DNA of 64,000 nucleotides, taken from NCBI GenBank assembly GCA_963920765.1, contig OY987252.1, positions 5,069,966-5,133,965 on the forward strand, read 5' to 3'. The stretch comes from Ulota crispa (Eukaryota > Streptophyta > Bryopsida > Orthotrichales > Orthotrichaceae). The notes beneath the pieces are model-generated. The model was not told the origin of the DNA, made no database searches, and saw only the letters and a list, made by a program, of their open reading frames with translations. Below are positions 10,578-21,700 of this stretch, piece by piece (position 1 is the stretch's first letter; each line of letters opens with the position of its first letter). The translations under genes were made by a program, and so were the position numbers.

Positions 10578-12080
10578 TGTTCAAGACCATTGGTATCCAC
10601 CAAGAAAAAGAAAATCCAGTGCCACCACTTGTAGAACCGGGTTTAACAAGTATAAGACGCTTGGAATTGATCCACGACGTCGATGCCTCTCATGTGAGTA
10701 GTATACTCCAAATGCATGGAGGACGTGAGGATTTCTTTGCGTATAGCTCCATTCTAGCTAGGCACCGTGACAGGAGGTGACTCACATGGTAATTATATTG
10801 GAACCATGTGGGTAGAAATGATGAGGACCGACTTCTTGTTCTTCTACACGATAGAGCTAATGGTTCTTGAATCATGCATGCGCCAATCCAAGTAGCCCTG
10901 TGCACATTTAGTAAAACCTTTTATATTCTTGAAAACCAATGGAAGGCCAATTCTATTTGCTAGCATAGTCCTTGTGGTATAGATTTTCTTGGTCAAAAGC
11001 TCTTAGAACAAAGGAATGCTAGAGAAGAAATTGTCCATGACAATTACATGCTCCCAGCCTTCATAAAGCTCCAATAAACGTAAAACCTCATTGTGCGCTA
11101 GTTTAGGATGGCTTTGGATCATTGATATTCCAGGAGCTACAATAGGGTCTTTTTTGCAATAAATCTCAAAGTTCAATATAAACCTTGAAATGGAATTAGC
11201 CAAACATCACACCTTGATTCCCCACTTCTGGGGTTTCTAAGGCATATATTGCTTAGCAGGGCAATATGATCCCTTGTACCGTACCATCATTACGCCAATA
11301 GTCGCAAACTTGCTAATGTTCCAAGATAATTGGCAAGCCGATCTAATGGCATTTAGCAACCATCTAACTTGCCATATTTTGTCATAGCCCACTAAAGTCT
11401 TGTCTTGGACAAAATGCTTTGGGTCCGTAATATGTAAACACGTGGTTAGGAGTAGGAAACAATTTTGTGCCATTAGCCTCAAGATAATAGGACAATGAAA
11501 GAAGGAGCCTTTTTGCTGCCAGTACGATTTTACATTGGGTTGATGTTTCATGCCCATATACATGACAATAGCCATGTAAACTTGCAACTCTTTCACTGTA
11601 CATGGAATCTGAGGTGGCTTCCCTTTACTTTTTTGCTCCAAGTCAAGCACCATAGTGTAGTGATTGGTTTCCTTCACAATCTTGTTCAATGTATTAAAAT
11701 GCCAAAAAACCTCAAATAACTAAAGGAATGTGGGAAAACAACGCCATGACACATTAGAACGTGAAATACCAACAAAATCCATAGGCTTAGGGTCATATGA
11801 GTGAAATGCTTAAATCCAAGACTTGTCATGGTAGATGTACTTGAAACTGTTGTAGTCATCAATGTAATCAGGGCATTCCTCCACATCATCCTCCCCAGAT
11901 AAGTTGTCATTCCTAGTAGGAAAGTCCCCTTCTAAGCGAAGGAAGTCAACTTCATTTATTTGACCATTTGTAAGTATACCAATACATAATGTCATACCGC
12001 AAGGCTCAATTAGAATCATAAAAAATTTATTACAAGAACATAGCATAAATATGACAAGTTTGAACGTTATAAAAAGCATC
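10500..12080 (-). pseudogene. piggyBac-type transposase relic
   Basis: Minus-strand frames show the piggyBac transposase (DDE_Tnp_1_7) blocks in order. VKETNHYTMV is near 11640-11670, VYMAIVMYMGMKHQPNVKSYW at 11520-11590, HITDPKHF and YDKIW at 11380-11440, and VRYKGSYCPAKQYMPXKPQKWGIKV near 11210-11280. EGWEHVIVMDNFFSSIPL is at 11006-11060, then THMRGIDVVDQF at 10670-10710 and FYKWWHW near 10625. These match the family's catalytic Asp-containing stretches and the DNF and GVD..DQ motifs. The family moves by cut and paste at TTAA sites. The gene is dead: in-frame stops, for instance in YMP-stop-KPQKW and ASYTC-stop-TRFYKWW, plus frame changes. Flanking TTAA ends were not found. The 3' end lies in the palindrome. 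Confidence 0.88.
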
Positions 12081-12970
12081 AATAGCAACCCCTTACAAAT
12101 GTCTTGGTATAAAAAAATAACCATGATAACAAAACCAACCAAAACATACATATATCAAGGCAGGGGCTTATAAAGCATTCATAGTATCCCCTTACAAATG
12201 TCGAGGTCCATAAAAATAAGTAGGAAAAATTATTGTTTGTAAATAGAGGCAATATGTAAAAGCAAAATGTGTTATATGGAGAAATCAGCTGATGCCCTGA
12301 AATATTGCAAGGTAGTTGTCACTTACTATCACTGCAAAAAAAAATGTCCAAACTTTGAATAGTACATGAACATTAGAAATGCCTATACACTGATTTTCAT
12401 TAGTCTAGCATCCAAAAAATCTCATGTGTTTTCAACATAAACTCATGCCGAAGTTTAAAAAAAAAGGTTATATCAGTGCGAGAGTATCCACGGTTTTCCA
12501 CTCCTTGTTCAACATAATCCGGCTATGCTCAAATTGACATGCATTTCCATAGTAAACATTAGTTTGAACTTAAATTACAATTGTAATAGCTATAAGTACT
12601 ATTAAATCTTGAATAGCAATTCCAAAATGTTTTATACGACATAAAATAGAAGAGACTAACCTATTGTTCATTTCATTTATAAAAAATGGCAACAATCTTG
12701 GATCATATATTTTCCCACAATCACATCATTTGACTACAAAAAAAAAAACCTAGATGCATGGGTCCCATTATAAGTTCTACAACTACTAGTTGGTTTTCAA
12801 GGTAAATCCAATTTCCACCAATGTTGCCACTATTACATCATTACACCAATAAACATGTTTACATTTATGCGTCCCATTATAAGTTCTAAAACTATTAGTA
12901 GATTTTCAAGGTAAATCCAATTTCAACCAATGTTTCCACTATCACATCATTACACCAATAAACATTCTGG
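12020..12970. repeat. A+T-rich spacer with two local tandem duplications
   Basis: CCCCTTACAAATGTC occurs twice, near 12090 and 12190, in a rough 100-base duplication. A clearer pair of 109-base units lies at 12756-12966: GTCCCATTATAAGTTCTA occurs at 12762 and 12871, and CATCATTACACCAATAAACAT ends each unit. No gene is seen. Confidence 0.6.
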
Positions 12971-13128
12971 CTATTTCCCTGAACTCACGTGTGCAGCATA
13001 CTGAACCAATAATTGATTCCTGGTGTAACAAGAGCTTCATCAAAATATGACATTATGTAATAAGTCCATTGTACAAACTAAATACCCTCAATTCCAGTGA
13101 AAATCTATGAAACTTAGAAAGACATGTA

Positions 13129-13554
13129 CTATATATGATTATTCCTATTGTAGGTAAGTGTAATTTCCTCCACTACTTTCACACATGGAAGCACCAACAT
13201 CATCCCAAACTGAAAAAAAGAAAAACTACAAATTTTGAGAGAACCATGTGGCCTCTTACCAGTGGAATATAGCCCAAATGGCTGAAATTGATGGCCGGCT
13301 CCACTCAATTCTCCACGATCAACAAAGCCATTGATATTGCCACTTTTGTTGCCAAATTGAGCTCCCTGTTTGAGAACTCCAGCTCCCCCTTCCTTAAATA
13401 CACCTCCCCATTTGTTGTCCTTGAATCCAGCTCTCTCTTTGTCATAGTCAATACTAGCTCCCACATTGCCAAAAATTGCTCCCATGTTGCTCCACCTCCG
13501 TTGACCTCCTACCCCGTCAACGTTGATTTTAGCATCTTTGCCCAAACTACCCAC
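13129..13554 (-). CDS. Unrecognised Gly-rich ORF next to the CACTA insertion site
   Basis: A 141-codon open frame that I do not recognise. The N-terminal 90 residues are rich in Gly, Asn and Lys (NMGAIFGNVGASIDYDKE, GGVFKEGGAGVLKQGAQFGN). The C-terminal part looks like random sequence, so the real coding stretch may end near 13270. On the minus strand this frame starts only 37 bases from the CACTA end at 13592. On the far side of that element another minus-strand open frame ends at 37274. The CACTA element may therefore have interrupted a longer sequence of unknown nature. Confidence 0.3.
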   Translation of the reverse strand: MGSLGKDAKINVDGVGGQRRWSNMGAIFGNVGASIDYDKERAGFKDNKWGGVFKEGGAGVLKQGAQFGNKSGNINGFVDRGELSGAGHQFQPFGLYSTGKRPHGSLKICSFSFFQFGMMLVLPCVKVVEEITLTYNRNNHI

Positions 13555-13591
13555 GTTAGTTGCAACTGGTGACTAGTCACGCATTGACAAA

Positions 13592-14560
13592 CACTACAAG
13601 GAAAAGGTCTTTTTATGACTAGGCCTTTGACTCCAAAAGGTCATAAAAACCAGGAGTTGACTAAACTCTTTGCAGTCATCCCGATCAAGTCATATGTCAT
13701 AAATGATTGGCAATCATTTGGGTGGCTAATTGTTCCCAATGGAGTTTAGGGACCTCAATAGAGACTTGGCTTGGGATTCTCAATCTCGTGATTCTGCATA
13801 GTCATGTTCTTTGATTGATATGACTATCTATAGTCATAATCTACAACAACACATAGTCATATCTAGTGGTTTAGGTGATAGTTTAACTCTCTTTAGTCAT
13901 CAATTTCATTGTTTTTTCATTAGGAACAATGACTGTAGTAAGTCATTTTGGATTACATGATGACTTGTTTTAGTCAAGTTTAGAAGAGTTTAGGGGTTTA
14001 GTTAATTGTATGGTCATGGATGACTTATACTAGTCAAATTTGTGTTGATTGTGACTAATACTAGTCATGAGGGCAAAAACTATAACTACATTTGGGTAGA
14101 GTTGTAGGTGAGTGACATATGACTATGCACAGTCAATATGGGATTCTAGTTAAGACTAAGCTTAGTCATTTTTGGCCTATTTATGCATGGGTTGAGGGGG
14201 TTCAATCTCAACAACTATGACTACATATAGTCATAGTTGAGTCATATGATGACTAATGACAGTCATTTAAACATTTTTGGCAATGTTTGGGAGTGCATTT
14301 TGTTGGTTTTGGGGTTTAGGTTATGACTAGAGATAGTGAAGTTTAGATCCATAGATGACTACTTGCAATCATAAGGACTCTTTAAAAGGGTTTAGACAAT
14401 TGCATGGATATTACTCTAGGTAGTCACATATGAGAAACATGGCAAGGTAGGGTTGTAGTGTTGACTGCATGTAGCCATATCTTCACACTATAGTGATTGT
14501 TGCTAGTCATACAACACTACTTGCATGCATTGAAGTAACTAACACTAATCAAAAATTCAT
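13592..14560. promoter_or_regulatory. Left subterminal motif array of the CACTA element
   Basis: About 970 bases are packed with ATGACT and AGTCAT hexamers, often facing each other as a palindrome, for example ATGACTACATATAGTCAT near 14218 and TATGACTATCTATAGTCATA near 13818. In En/Spm the transposon-encoded TnpA binds repeated subterminal motifs. These are the obvious candidates here, although the palindromic form differs from the classical 12-base motif. TTTAGGGG-like words also recur (13737, 13985, 14310). Confidence 0.8.
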
Positions 14561-14645
14561 ACTCAAAGAGAAATGGTGGTTAGTTCATTATAATAATGAA
14601 GTAATACAAAGTAAAAGGCCTCCACATACAAAAAAGGCTTGGCCC

Positions 14646-17330
14646 CTAAACTACCTTAGGCGTGGACGCAGGGAGTATGAAGCAAACGGGCCAAATTGCA
14701 AACTGTCCAATGGCAGCACCTATGGTCTCCACCAGGGAATCATCTAAGGTGGTAGCTTCATACAACTCAAAGCTATTGTCAAAGCTTTGAGTTATGGCCA
14801 ATGCCACGTGATCGAGGTCCACCTTCTTACCGTGCAAGAGCTTGCCTTTGTCCTTGTGCACTATCTCCATAACAACCATCTTGCCTTCCTTGCCTACCTT
14901 GTAACTAAAGATCTCATACAATTGTCCCACTATGGAAACAAACATGTGGAAGACTAAAGCCTTTCTTGGAACAACTGCTAAATTTGGTGGGATAGGCCGA
15001 ATCTCATGGCCATTGGGTGTGTACTTCCAAGGCACCACCTTCTTGGCTATGGTCTAGACAGGCAAAGGCTCCTTCCCTTTCTTCTTCTTAACAACGCTGC
15101 CCCATCCACCCTTTTGGCCTGCATCCCTCTGACTTCTACCCTTTGCTACATTAATCTTTTGCACTATAACCTTTGGCGAGCTGCCACTGTCCTGGCGGAG
15201 TTTCTTGATCTCTGTGATGCAAGGCCTCTTCCGCAATGGTGCCCCACCATTGCCACCAACCGTGTTCACCTGCTTTCCCCTTGGGGAACCACCCTTGTCA
15301 CCTTTTCTGCTAAAGTGGGTCTTCTGCACGCACCTCTGCTCTTCCTCTATTGCCTCCAAAGCGACAACCCCGGTTGGTTTGATTACAACTTCAGCTCTCT
15401 GTTTGAAACCATTCAATGGAGGGTTACATGAAGCAAAGATCAATAGTACATACCAAACAAGTGTGCATATGGTTGGAATTTACATTTGTCTTACTAAAAT
15501 AACTTGACTTAGTCACACAATAACAAGATATGACTATGCCGAGTCATCATCTAGCCCCACCTAAAGACCAACAGTCATGTTACAGAAACATAAAAATGAC
15601 TACATGTATTCAACCATGACTCCTGCCTTTGACTACCTCTAGTCATGTACCTAAACCTATGATTACAAATAGACATAGTAGTTACAAATGTGACTACAAC
15701 TGCAATCACTACCTGTAGTCATCTTTTGTGGACTATTAATAATCATACACATCAATCAAATGACTATTCTTAGTCATACACACTCCAACGTGACTCAGAA
15801 GGGACATATGCATATAAAACCTTATTGCCATTGGCATCTACGTGTACAGCAGTAGGTGCAGACCCCTAAACCTTAAGGCAGTTCAATGTTGAATGCAAAC
15901 AAGAATACAACTCGTTCTCCCAAAACCCAATCTTACCTTTGAAATAGGGCCATCACTAGAGTAAAGGGTCACTATAGAAGGTGGTTTCTCTAGCTCCTCT
16001 TCTTTGCCGCTTTTGCTTGAATTACATGCTGCAGACTTTGCGGGTTTGAGGTCCTTTTGACGTGATGAATTCATCATCTTCAAGATGTCTTTGATTTCAT
16101 TCACAAAAGTCTCCACCCTAGTCAATCGCGCATCCACGTCTTTATTAGGTGGGTAACTAGACATGAGGCTTGGCGGTGACATTTTGGCCTGCATACTAGC
16201 GCTAGACAACACCTCAGACCGCTTCAAGCTAGCTACATGCCTCGTCTTACCTTTGCCCTTTCCCTTCTGCTATGCCATCTGAAATTGCACTTCAAGGGGC
16301 ATGGAAGGCCTCCCCAAAACTTTGGCCCACAATGATAAAAACCATGTAATGAGATTAGGAACTTGGTAAAAAGAGTTCATGCACAACATTCATACAATTT
16401 GCAGACCTTCAAGCCATACTACGCAAGCTCCACAAATATTTTCAAGACAAAGACAATGAAGTGAACAAGGCGCTTACCAATGTGCCTTGCACATCCTCCT
16501 TTGTGCGCCTTCTAGTTGAAGGAGTCTGCACCATGGAGCGGCAAGCTTTTAGCCTCTTGGCTTTCTGAATCTTCCCCTCATTGTCAATGAGGTTGGCCCA
16601 ATGGTTTGCTTGCACCAATAGGGGCCTCTTGTAACTCGCTAGCATGTGCCTCTTTAACTGCTACCTCTTGGTCTTGAGCTGCTCTTTCAACTCAAAGTTG
16701 AAAGCCTCATCTGAGATGCGGCCTATCCCACCCACATAGTCAAAGGTGCTATCCATGCAGTCTTTCACTGCCAACAACATGCCCTTGCTACGGCGGTCAT
16801 ACTTATTCACACTAAAATCAATATCCTAGCTATGACCCCTAAGACATTGAAGCCACCTATAACGGTTGTCGCCCTCAAGTACCCCATCATTGTTGACCTC
16901 CACTATATTGCAAAGGTCAGTGGTAGTCTCTTGCTATGCGGCTTGGTCCATTTGGACCATCAAGGTCCTACGCCTCTACTCGGATTGATCTCCTCCAAGA
17001 GGTTGCATGCTTCCTCCTCCAAGCAATGGAGCCTTTTATTGCCCTTTTCTTTGCTATAGCAATTTTTGCTTTTGCAAAATCTCCAATTGTTTCTGTAGCA
17101 ACCACATGTCAAGGTCCAAGGAATCCTTGTCCTATAGCTCCACCTTTGCAGGCTCCTCCTCCGGGAAGGGCTTGTCTTGAAACACCTAGTTAGCAATTGC
17201 CGGCTCCACATATCCCAGGTCCTTCTGAACGTAGTTAAACTCCTCGTCCACCTCCTTGTTACTCATCTCCCTCGGTGTCCCCTGCAACGTCCCACTTAGA
17301 AACTTGGATGATTTTTGCACACAAGCCTGT
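14646..17330 (-). pseudogene. TnpA/TNP1-like CACTA accessory gene (Transposase_24 / TNP1-EN/SPM type), decayed
   Basis: Minus-strand pieces read in order. 17330-16960 is an acidic/Gln-rich start (KEVDEEFNYVQKDLGYVE, PFPEEEPAKVEL, MWLLQKQLEILQKQK). 16645-16442 reads HWANLIDNEGKIQKAKRLK. 16227-15883 is a Ser/Lys-rich stretch with a short coiled-coil-like run (DARLTRVETFVNEIKDILK). 15443-15054 is Lys/Gly-rich and basic. 15038-14646 reads VPWKYTPNGHEIRPIP, GKEGKMVVMEIV and TTLDDSLVETIGAAIGQFAI followed by WP. The last piece resembles the TNP1/EN/SPM C-terminal domain (residues before a conserved Trp-Pro). The family binds the element's subterminal repeats. Stops such as one replacing the last codon before 15054 and several near 17000-17160 show decay. 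A spacer with ATGACT motifs (15490-15800) lies between pieces. Confidence 0.7.
15490..15830. promoter_or_regulatory. Internal ATGACT/AGTCAT motif cluster (intron of the TnpA-like gene)
   Basis: At least a dozen ATGACT or AGTCAT words fall between two coding pieces of the TnpA-like gene. They are of the same type as the subterminal array. A smaller cluster of the same words lies at 17430-17600, just upstream of that gene. Confidence 0.65.
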
Positions 17331-17689
17331 CAAAAACAATTCTTTTAATGTGACAAGATATCAAATGGTTTAGGGTCTAGACAAAGCAATCCAACAAAGT
17401 CGCTGCAGTATGCCTAAATAGTGACTACAGGAGGTCAGCAAATGTTAAAGCAACCTAGAGATGTGACTAACTACAATCCAAAAGTTGGTAGCCAAAATCA
17501 AGCAATGACTACACCCAGTCATATGACTGCCCATAAAAGTGAATCAATGATTACACCTAGTCATATGACTAGCCTAAATGAATCAATGACTACACCTAAT
17601 CAGGAGAGCACCTCTTTTGAACCAAGTAATATCATTCATAGAAATCCCATTGTAAACAATGAACATGGCCCTCCATCAGTCAATTCTCC

Positions 17690-18770
17690 ATGACATGAAT
17701 GCCAACCTGAAGAACATAGAATCCAACTCGCCCCTAGGCCCCTAAGAATGACTAGAAATCCCAAAAACACAAAAAAGAGACCATGATGGACCTGCTTCTC
17801 CATTCCACCTTGCAAAATTAAGAAAAAAATCATCCAATTGCTCTTGTGAGCCCATTCATCAACTAGCATATTGAAAACAAAAAAAGAGGGCCTCAATGGC
17901 TAGCCCTCCATAGCAGCTTGCAAATTTAAAAAAAAACCATCAAATTGCTGTCTTAAGAGCTTATTCATCAACTAGCACACCAAATACAAAAAAAAGGGCC
18001 TTGGTGGCTTGCTCTCCATATTAGCTTGCATTTTTTTTAAACATCAAACTACCTCTTGTGAGCCCATTCATTGATTACAAACACCAAATACAAAGAAAAG
18101 GCCTCGATAGCTTGGCTCTCCATAGCAGCTTGCAAATTTTAAAAAAAAAAACACCAAATTGCCCCTTGTGAGCCCATTCATTGACTAGCAACACCAAAAT
18201 CAAAAGAAAGAAGGCCTTGATGCCTTGCTCTCACAACAGCTTGCAAAATTAGGAAAATAAGCATCAAATTGCCCCCTTGTGAGCATATTCATCAACTAGC
18301 ACATTGAAAACAAAAGAAAGAGGGCCTGAATGCCTTGTGTTCCATAGCAGCTTGCAAACTAAAAAAAAAAACATCAAACTCCCCTCCGTGAGTCTAGTCA
18401 TTGACAACCGACACCAAAAACCAAAAAAAATGCCTCGATGGCTTGGCCCCCCATAGCAGCTTGCAAATTTTAAAAAATGAACATCATATTCCCCCTTGTG
18501 GGCCATTTCATCAACTAGCATACCAAAAACAAAAAAAAAGACGGCCTTGATGAATTGGCCCTCCATAGCAGCTTAGAAACTCAAAAAAATAAAACATCAA
18601 GTTGCTCTCTAGTGAGCCCATTCATCAACTAACAACACCAAAAACAAAAAAAAGGCTTTGATGCCTTGCTCCTTACAACAGCTTGCAAATTTAGAAAAAA
18701 AAACATCAAATTGCCCCCCTTGTGAGCCTATTCATTGATTGGCAACACCGAAAACAAAAAAAAAAAGATT
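17690..18770. repeat. 110-bp minisatellite, left block (about 9 units)
   Basis: Units of about 110 bases share TCCATAGCAGCTTGCAAA, a run of A, CATCAAATTGCCCC, TTGTGAGCCCATTCATCAAC and CACCAAAAACAAAAAA, then GGCCTTGATGGC. The GCAGCTTGCAAA word recurs near 17912, 18121, 18343, 18452, 18563 and 18672. The period is not a multiple of three, and the short open frames on the minus strand are by-products. The array is cut by the Ty3/gypsy fossil at 18771. Confidence 0.92.
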
Positions 18771-21700
18771 TGTCACGGACATAGAAATAGAAAGATAATC
18801 GATAAGAACTAGGAATGAACTTGGATTCAAAGATGAGGGCACAAATAAATAAAAAAGTGAGCAATTGTTCCAAAAGATGTATTGTCAAGTCTAAATAACA
18901 CTTCAGCCTCAACCTCTATATATATACTTTGATCGAAAGTAAAAAAAATCTAAAGTAAAAGATATTTTAAAATCAACTGAAAAAAAAATCAAACATTCCA
19001 AAGTAACGTCTCTAACATTATCCCATTTTCAAGCAACAAGTTCCAAAAGGAGTCATAAGCTTATCCGGATAAAGTTGATGAAATTCATGTACCAATTCTA
19101 GTGCATTTACGAGATTCTTGGTTAGTTCCTATGTTTGCTCGTTGATATTATAACCGCTTAGGTATACCAAATACTCTACTTTGCCCACTTTTGTCGCAAG
19201 TCTAATACTTGTTCCACCTCATATTTATTGTGGTTCTCAATTTCAACATTTGGCGGTAGCGGTTGTATTCTCCCTGGAAAATGTGACTGCCGATAAGGTT
19301 TTAAAAGAGATATATAAAAAATTGGATATACTTTCATAGAAGTTGGAAGCTTCAAACGATATGCCATTGGGTTGATCTGTTTTAGAATGACAAATGGTTC
19401 CAATATTTGGTAGTCTAACTTGTCACATGGCTACTTGGTTTTAATATTCCATTGAAAAAGCCATATTTTATCTTTGATTTGAGAATTAGGTGCACGATTG
19501 CAAAATTAGTCCGCAGTTGTCTTATAAAACTCTTGTGCGGATTATAGTTGAAGTTTCAAAATATGTTGAATTTGCAATAATTGTTTTGTAAAGGTCGTCA
19601 ACTAGTGGGTTACTATTTGCTGGTGAACTCAACAGATCAAACTTGGATGATAATTATAATTGGAATAAAATGGTGTTTATTAAGTTGAAGCATGAAGAAT
19701 ATTGTTGTATGCAAATTCCACTAACGACAAGTATGTTATCCAATTGTCTTGCTAATAATTGATATTATATTATAAATATTGCTCAAAAACTTGATTAACC
19801 CATTTTGTTTGATCATCAGTTCAAAGATGGAAAGCTGCAGAGAAATTGATATCCACCTTTAATATTTCAAAAAAAATTCTCCAAAATTTGATATAAATTG
19901 GAGTCCTCAATCTGATACAATATTGTTTGGTAAACCGTGATATCAATATACATTTAAAAAAAATAGTCTTGTTGTAACTTCATTTGATAAAATCTTCATG
20001 CAAGGAACAAAGTGCCATATTCGTAAACTGATCCATCACAACAAAGATGTTGTTGAACAAATTTAATGGCGGCAAATTTGTAAAAAAATCCATACTAATT
20101 GAAGATCACGGCTGACGTGGAATAGACAACGATTGCAAAAGTCTATAACGGCAATGCCAAAGATTCTTGGATTTTGAACAAATATCACAAAAAGTAACAA
20201 AATCTTTCACATCATTTTATAATTGAGGCTGTCAAAAATTTCTAGAATCAAGTTCCAAAGTCTTATTGTATCCTAAATGATTTACGGTTGGGTACTTATA
20301 ATTGGATTGAAAAATGCAAAATCGTGTTGGACCTTCAAGGATGAACAAACGTTTTTCAAAATATAACAAATCTCCATCCACCTTAAAATTGTTTTCTTTG
20401 TCAATGCGATGCTTGATATCGAGGGTTACACAATCTTCAATAGTTGCAATGCATACTTAGTTGAAGAAGTCTCCATCTATAGATGATGGTGTAACCGTAG
20501 CGCAGAGACAAAATAGTTTTGGCTTCAACAAAATTCTACGCTATTGATCAAATTTTGTGTCTCTAACCTTGGGTACAAGGTATAATTTTCTTGATAAAGC
20601 ATCAGATAGTCCTTGTTGTTTGTTTGGTCGATATGTAATAATTAAGTCAAACCAGGATAGAGACATATTTTATTGAGTTTGACGTCAATTTAAAACACAA
20701 GATGATATGAAGTACTCAAAATTCTTGTAGTTTGTATAATCAGTCATTGAATGCGTAGCTCTTTCAAAGAAATGGCGTCACTCTTGAAAAAAATCCACAA
20801 TAGCAAAAAGTTCATTATCATGAATCTTATAATTGATCTTTGTAGCAGAAAATTTATAAGAGTAGAAGATTATGAGATGAAGCTTCTTGTCTTTTTCTAG
20901 TTATGAAAGTAAAGCTTCTAAAATAAAATTTGAGGCAACGATTTCCAAATAAAATGCATTTGAAAAATTTGGATATACCAAAATTGGAACAGAGTGAATA
21001 CGGTCTTTAAATTCTAAAAAACTTTCTCCACCAGTAATCTCCAATCAAGTTTGTCTTTGCTTGTCAACCAAGTGAGCGGAGCTGTAACTTGAGAATAGTT
21101 CTTGATGAAAACCCAATAAAAGTTAGATATAACAAAAAAACATTGCATTTCTTGAATACTCTTCGGAACTCTCCAAGACAAGATAGTTTTCATCTTCTTG
21201 AGATCTATCATCAAGCCCTCCATAGTTGCAATGAATCCCAAAAATTCCATCTTAGTTTGGTGAAATAAACACTTTTCTAGTTCGGCATAGAGTTCTTGTT
21301 TGCATAATTTTCCAACAACTAAACAAATGTGTTTTGCAAGATCTTCTTTATTTTTAGAAAATATCAAAATGTCATTTAAGTAAATAACAATGAAGTTGTC
21401 AAGATGCTCTCAAATGATGTCATTCATCATGTGTTAAAAGACTGCTGCGACATTTGTAAGACTTAAAAATATAACATTATACTCAAAATGACCATATCTT
21501 GTACAAAATGACATCTTCAATTTATCTCCTTCTTTGATTTGTGCGAGATTGTAAGCCCCGCATAAGTTGATTTTGGTAAAGATCTTTGCACTTTTAAATT
21601 GATCTAAAAGTCCAAAAATCAAAAGTAATGGATAGCGATATTTTTTGTCAAATTATTGAGACTTTAATAGTCCATGCTCATTTGAAAAGAGCCATTTTTT

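Noticed and set aside
15006-15507. Plus-strand open frames of 100-141 codons
   Set aside because: They are antisense to the TnpA/TNP1-like gene, whose minus-strand frames carry the recognisable domain.
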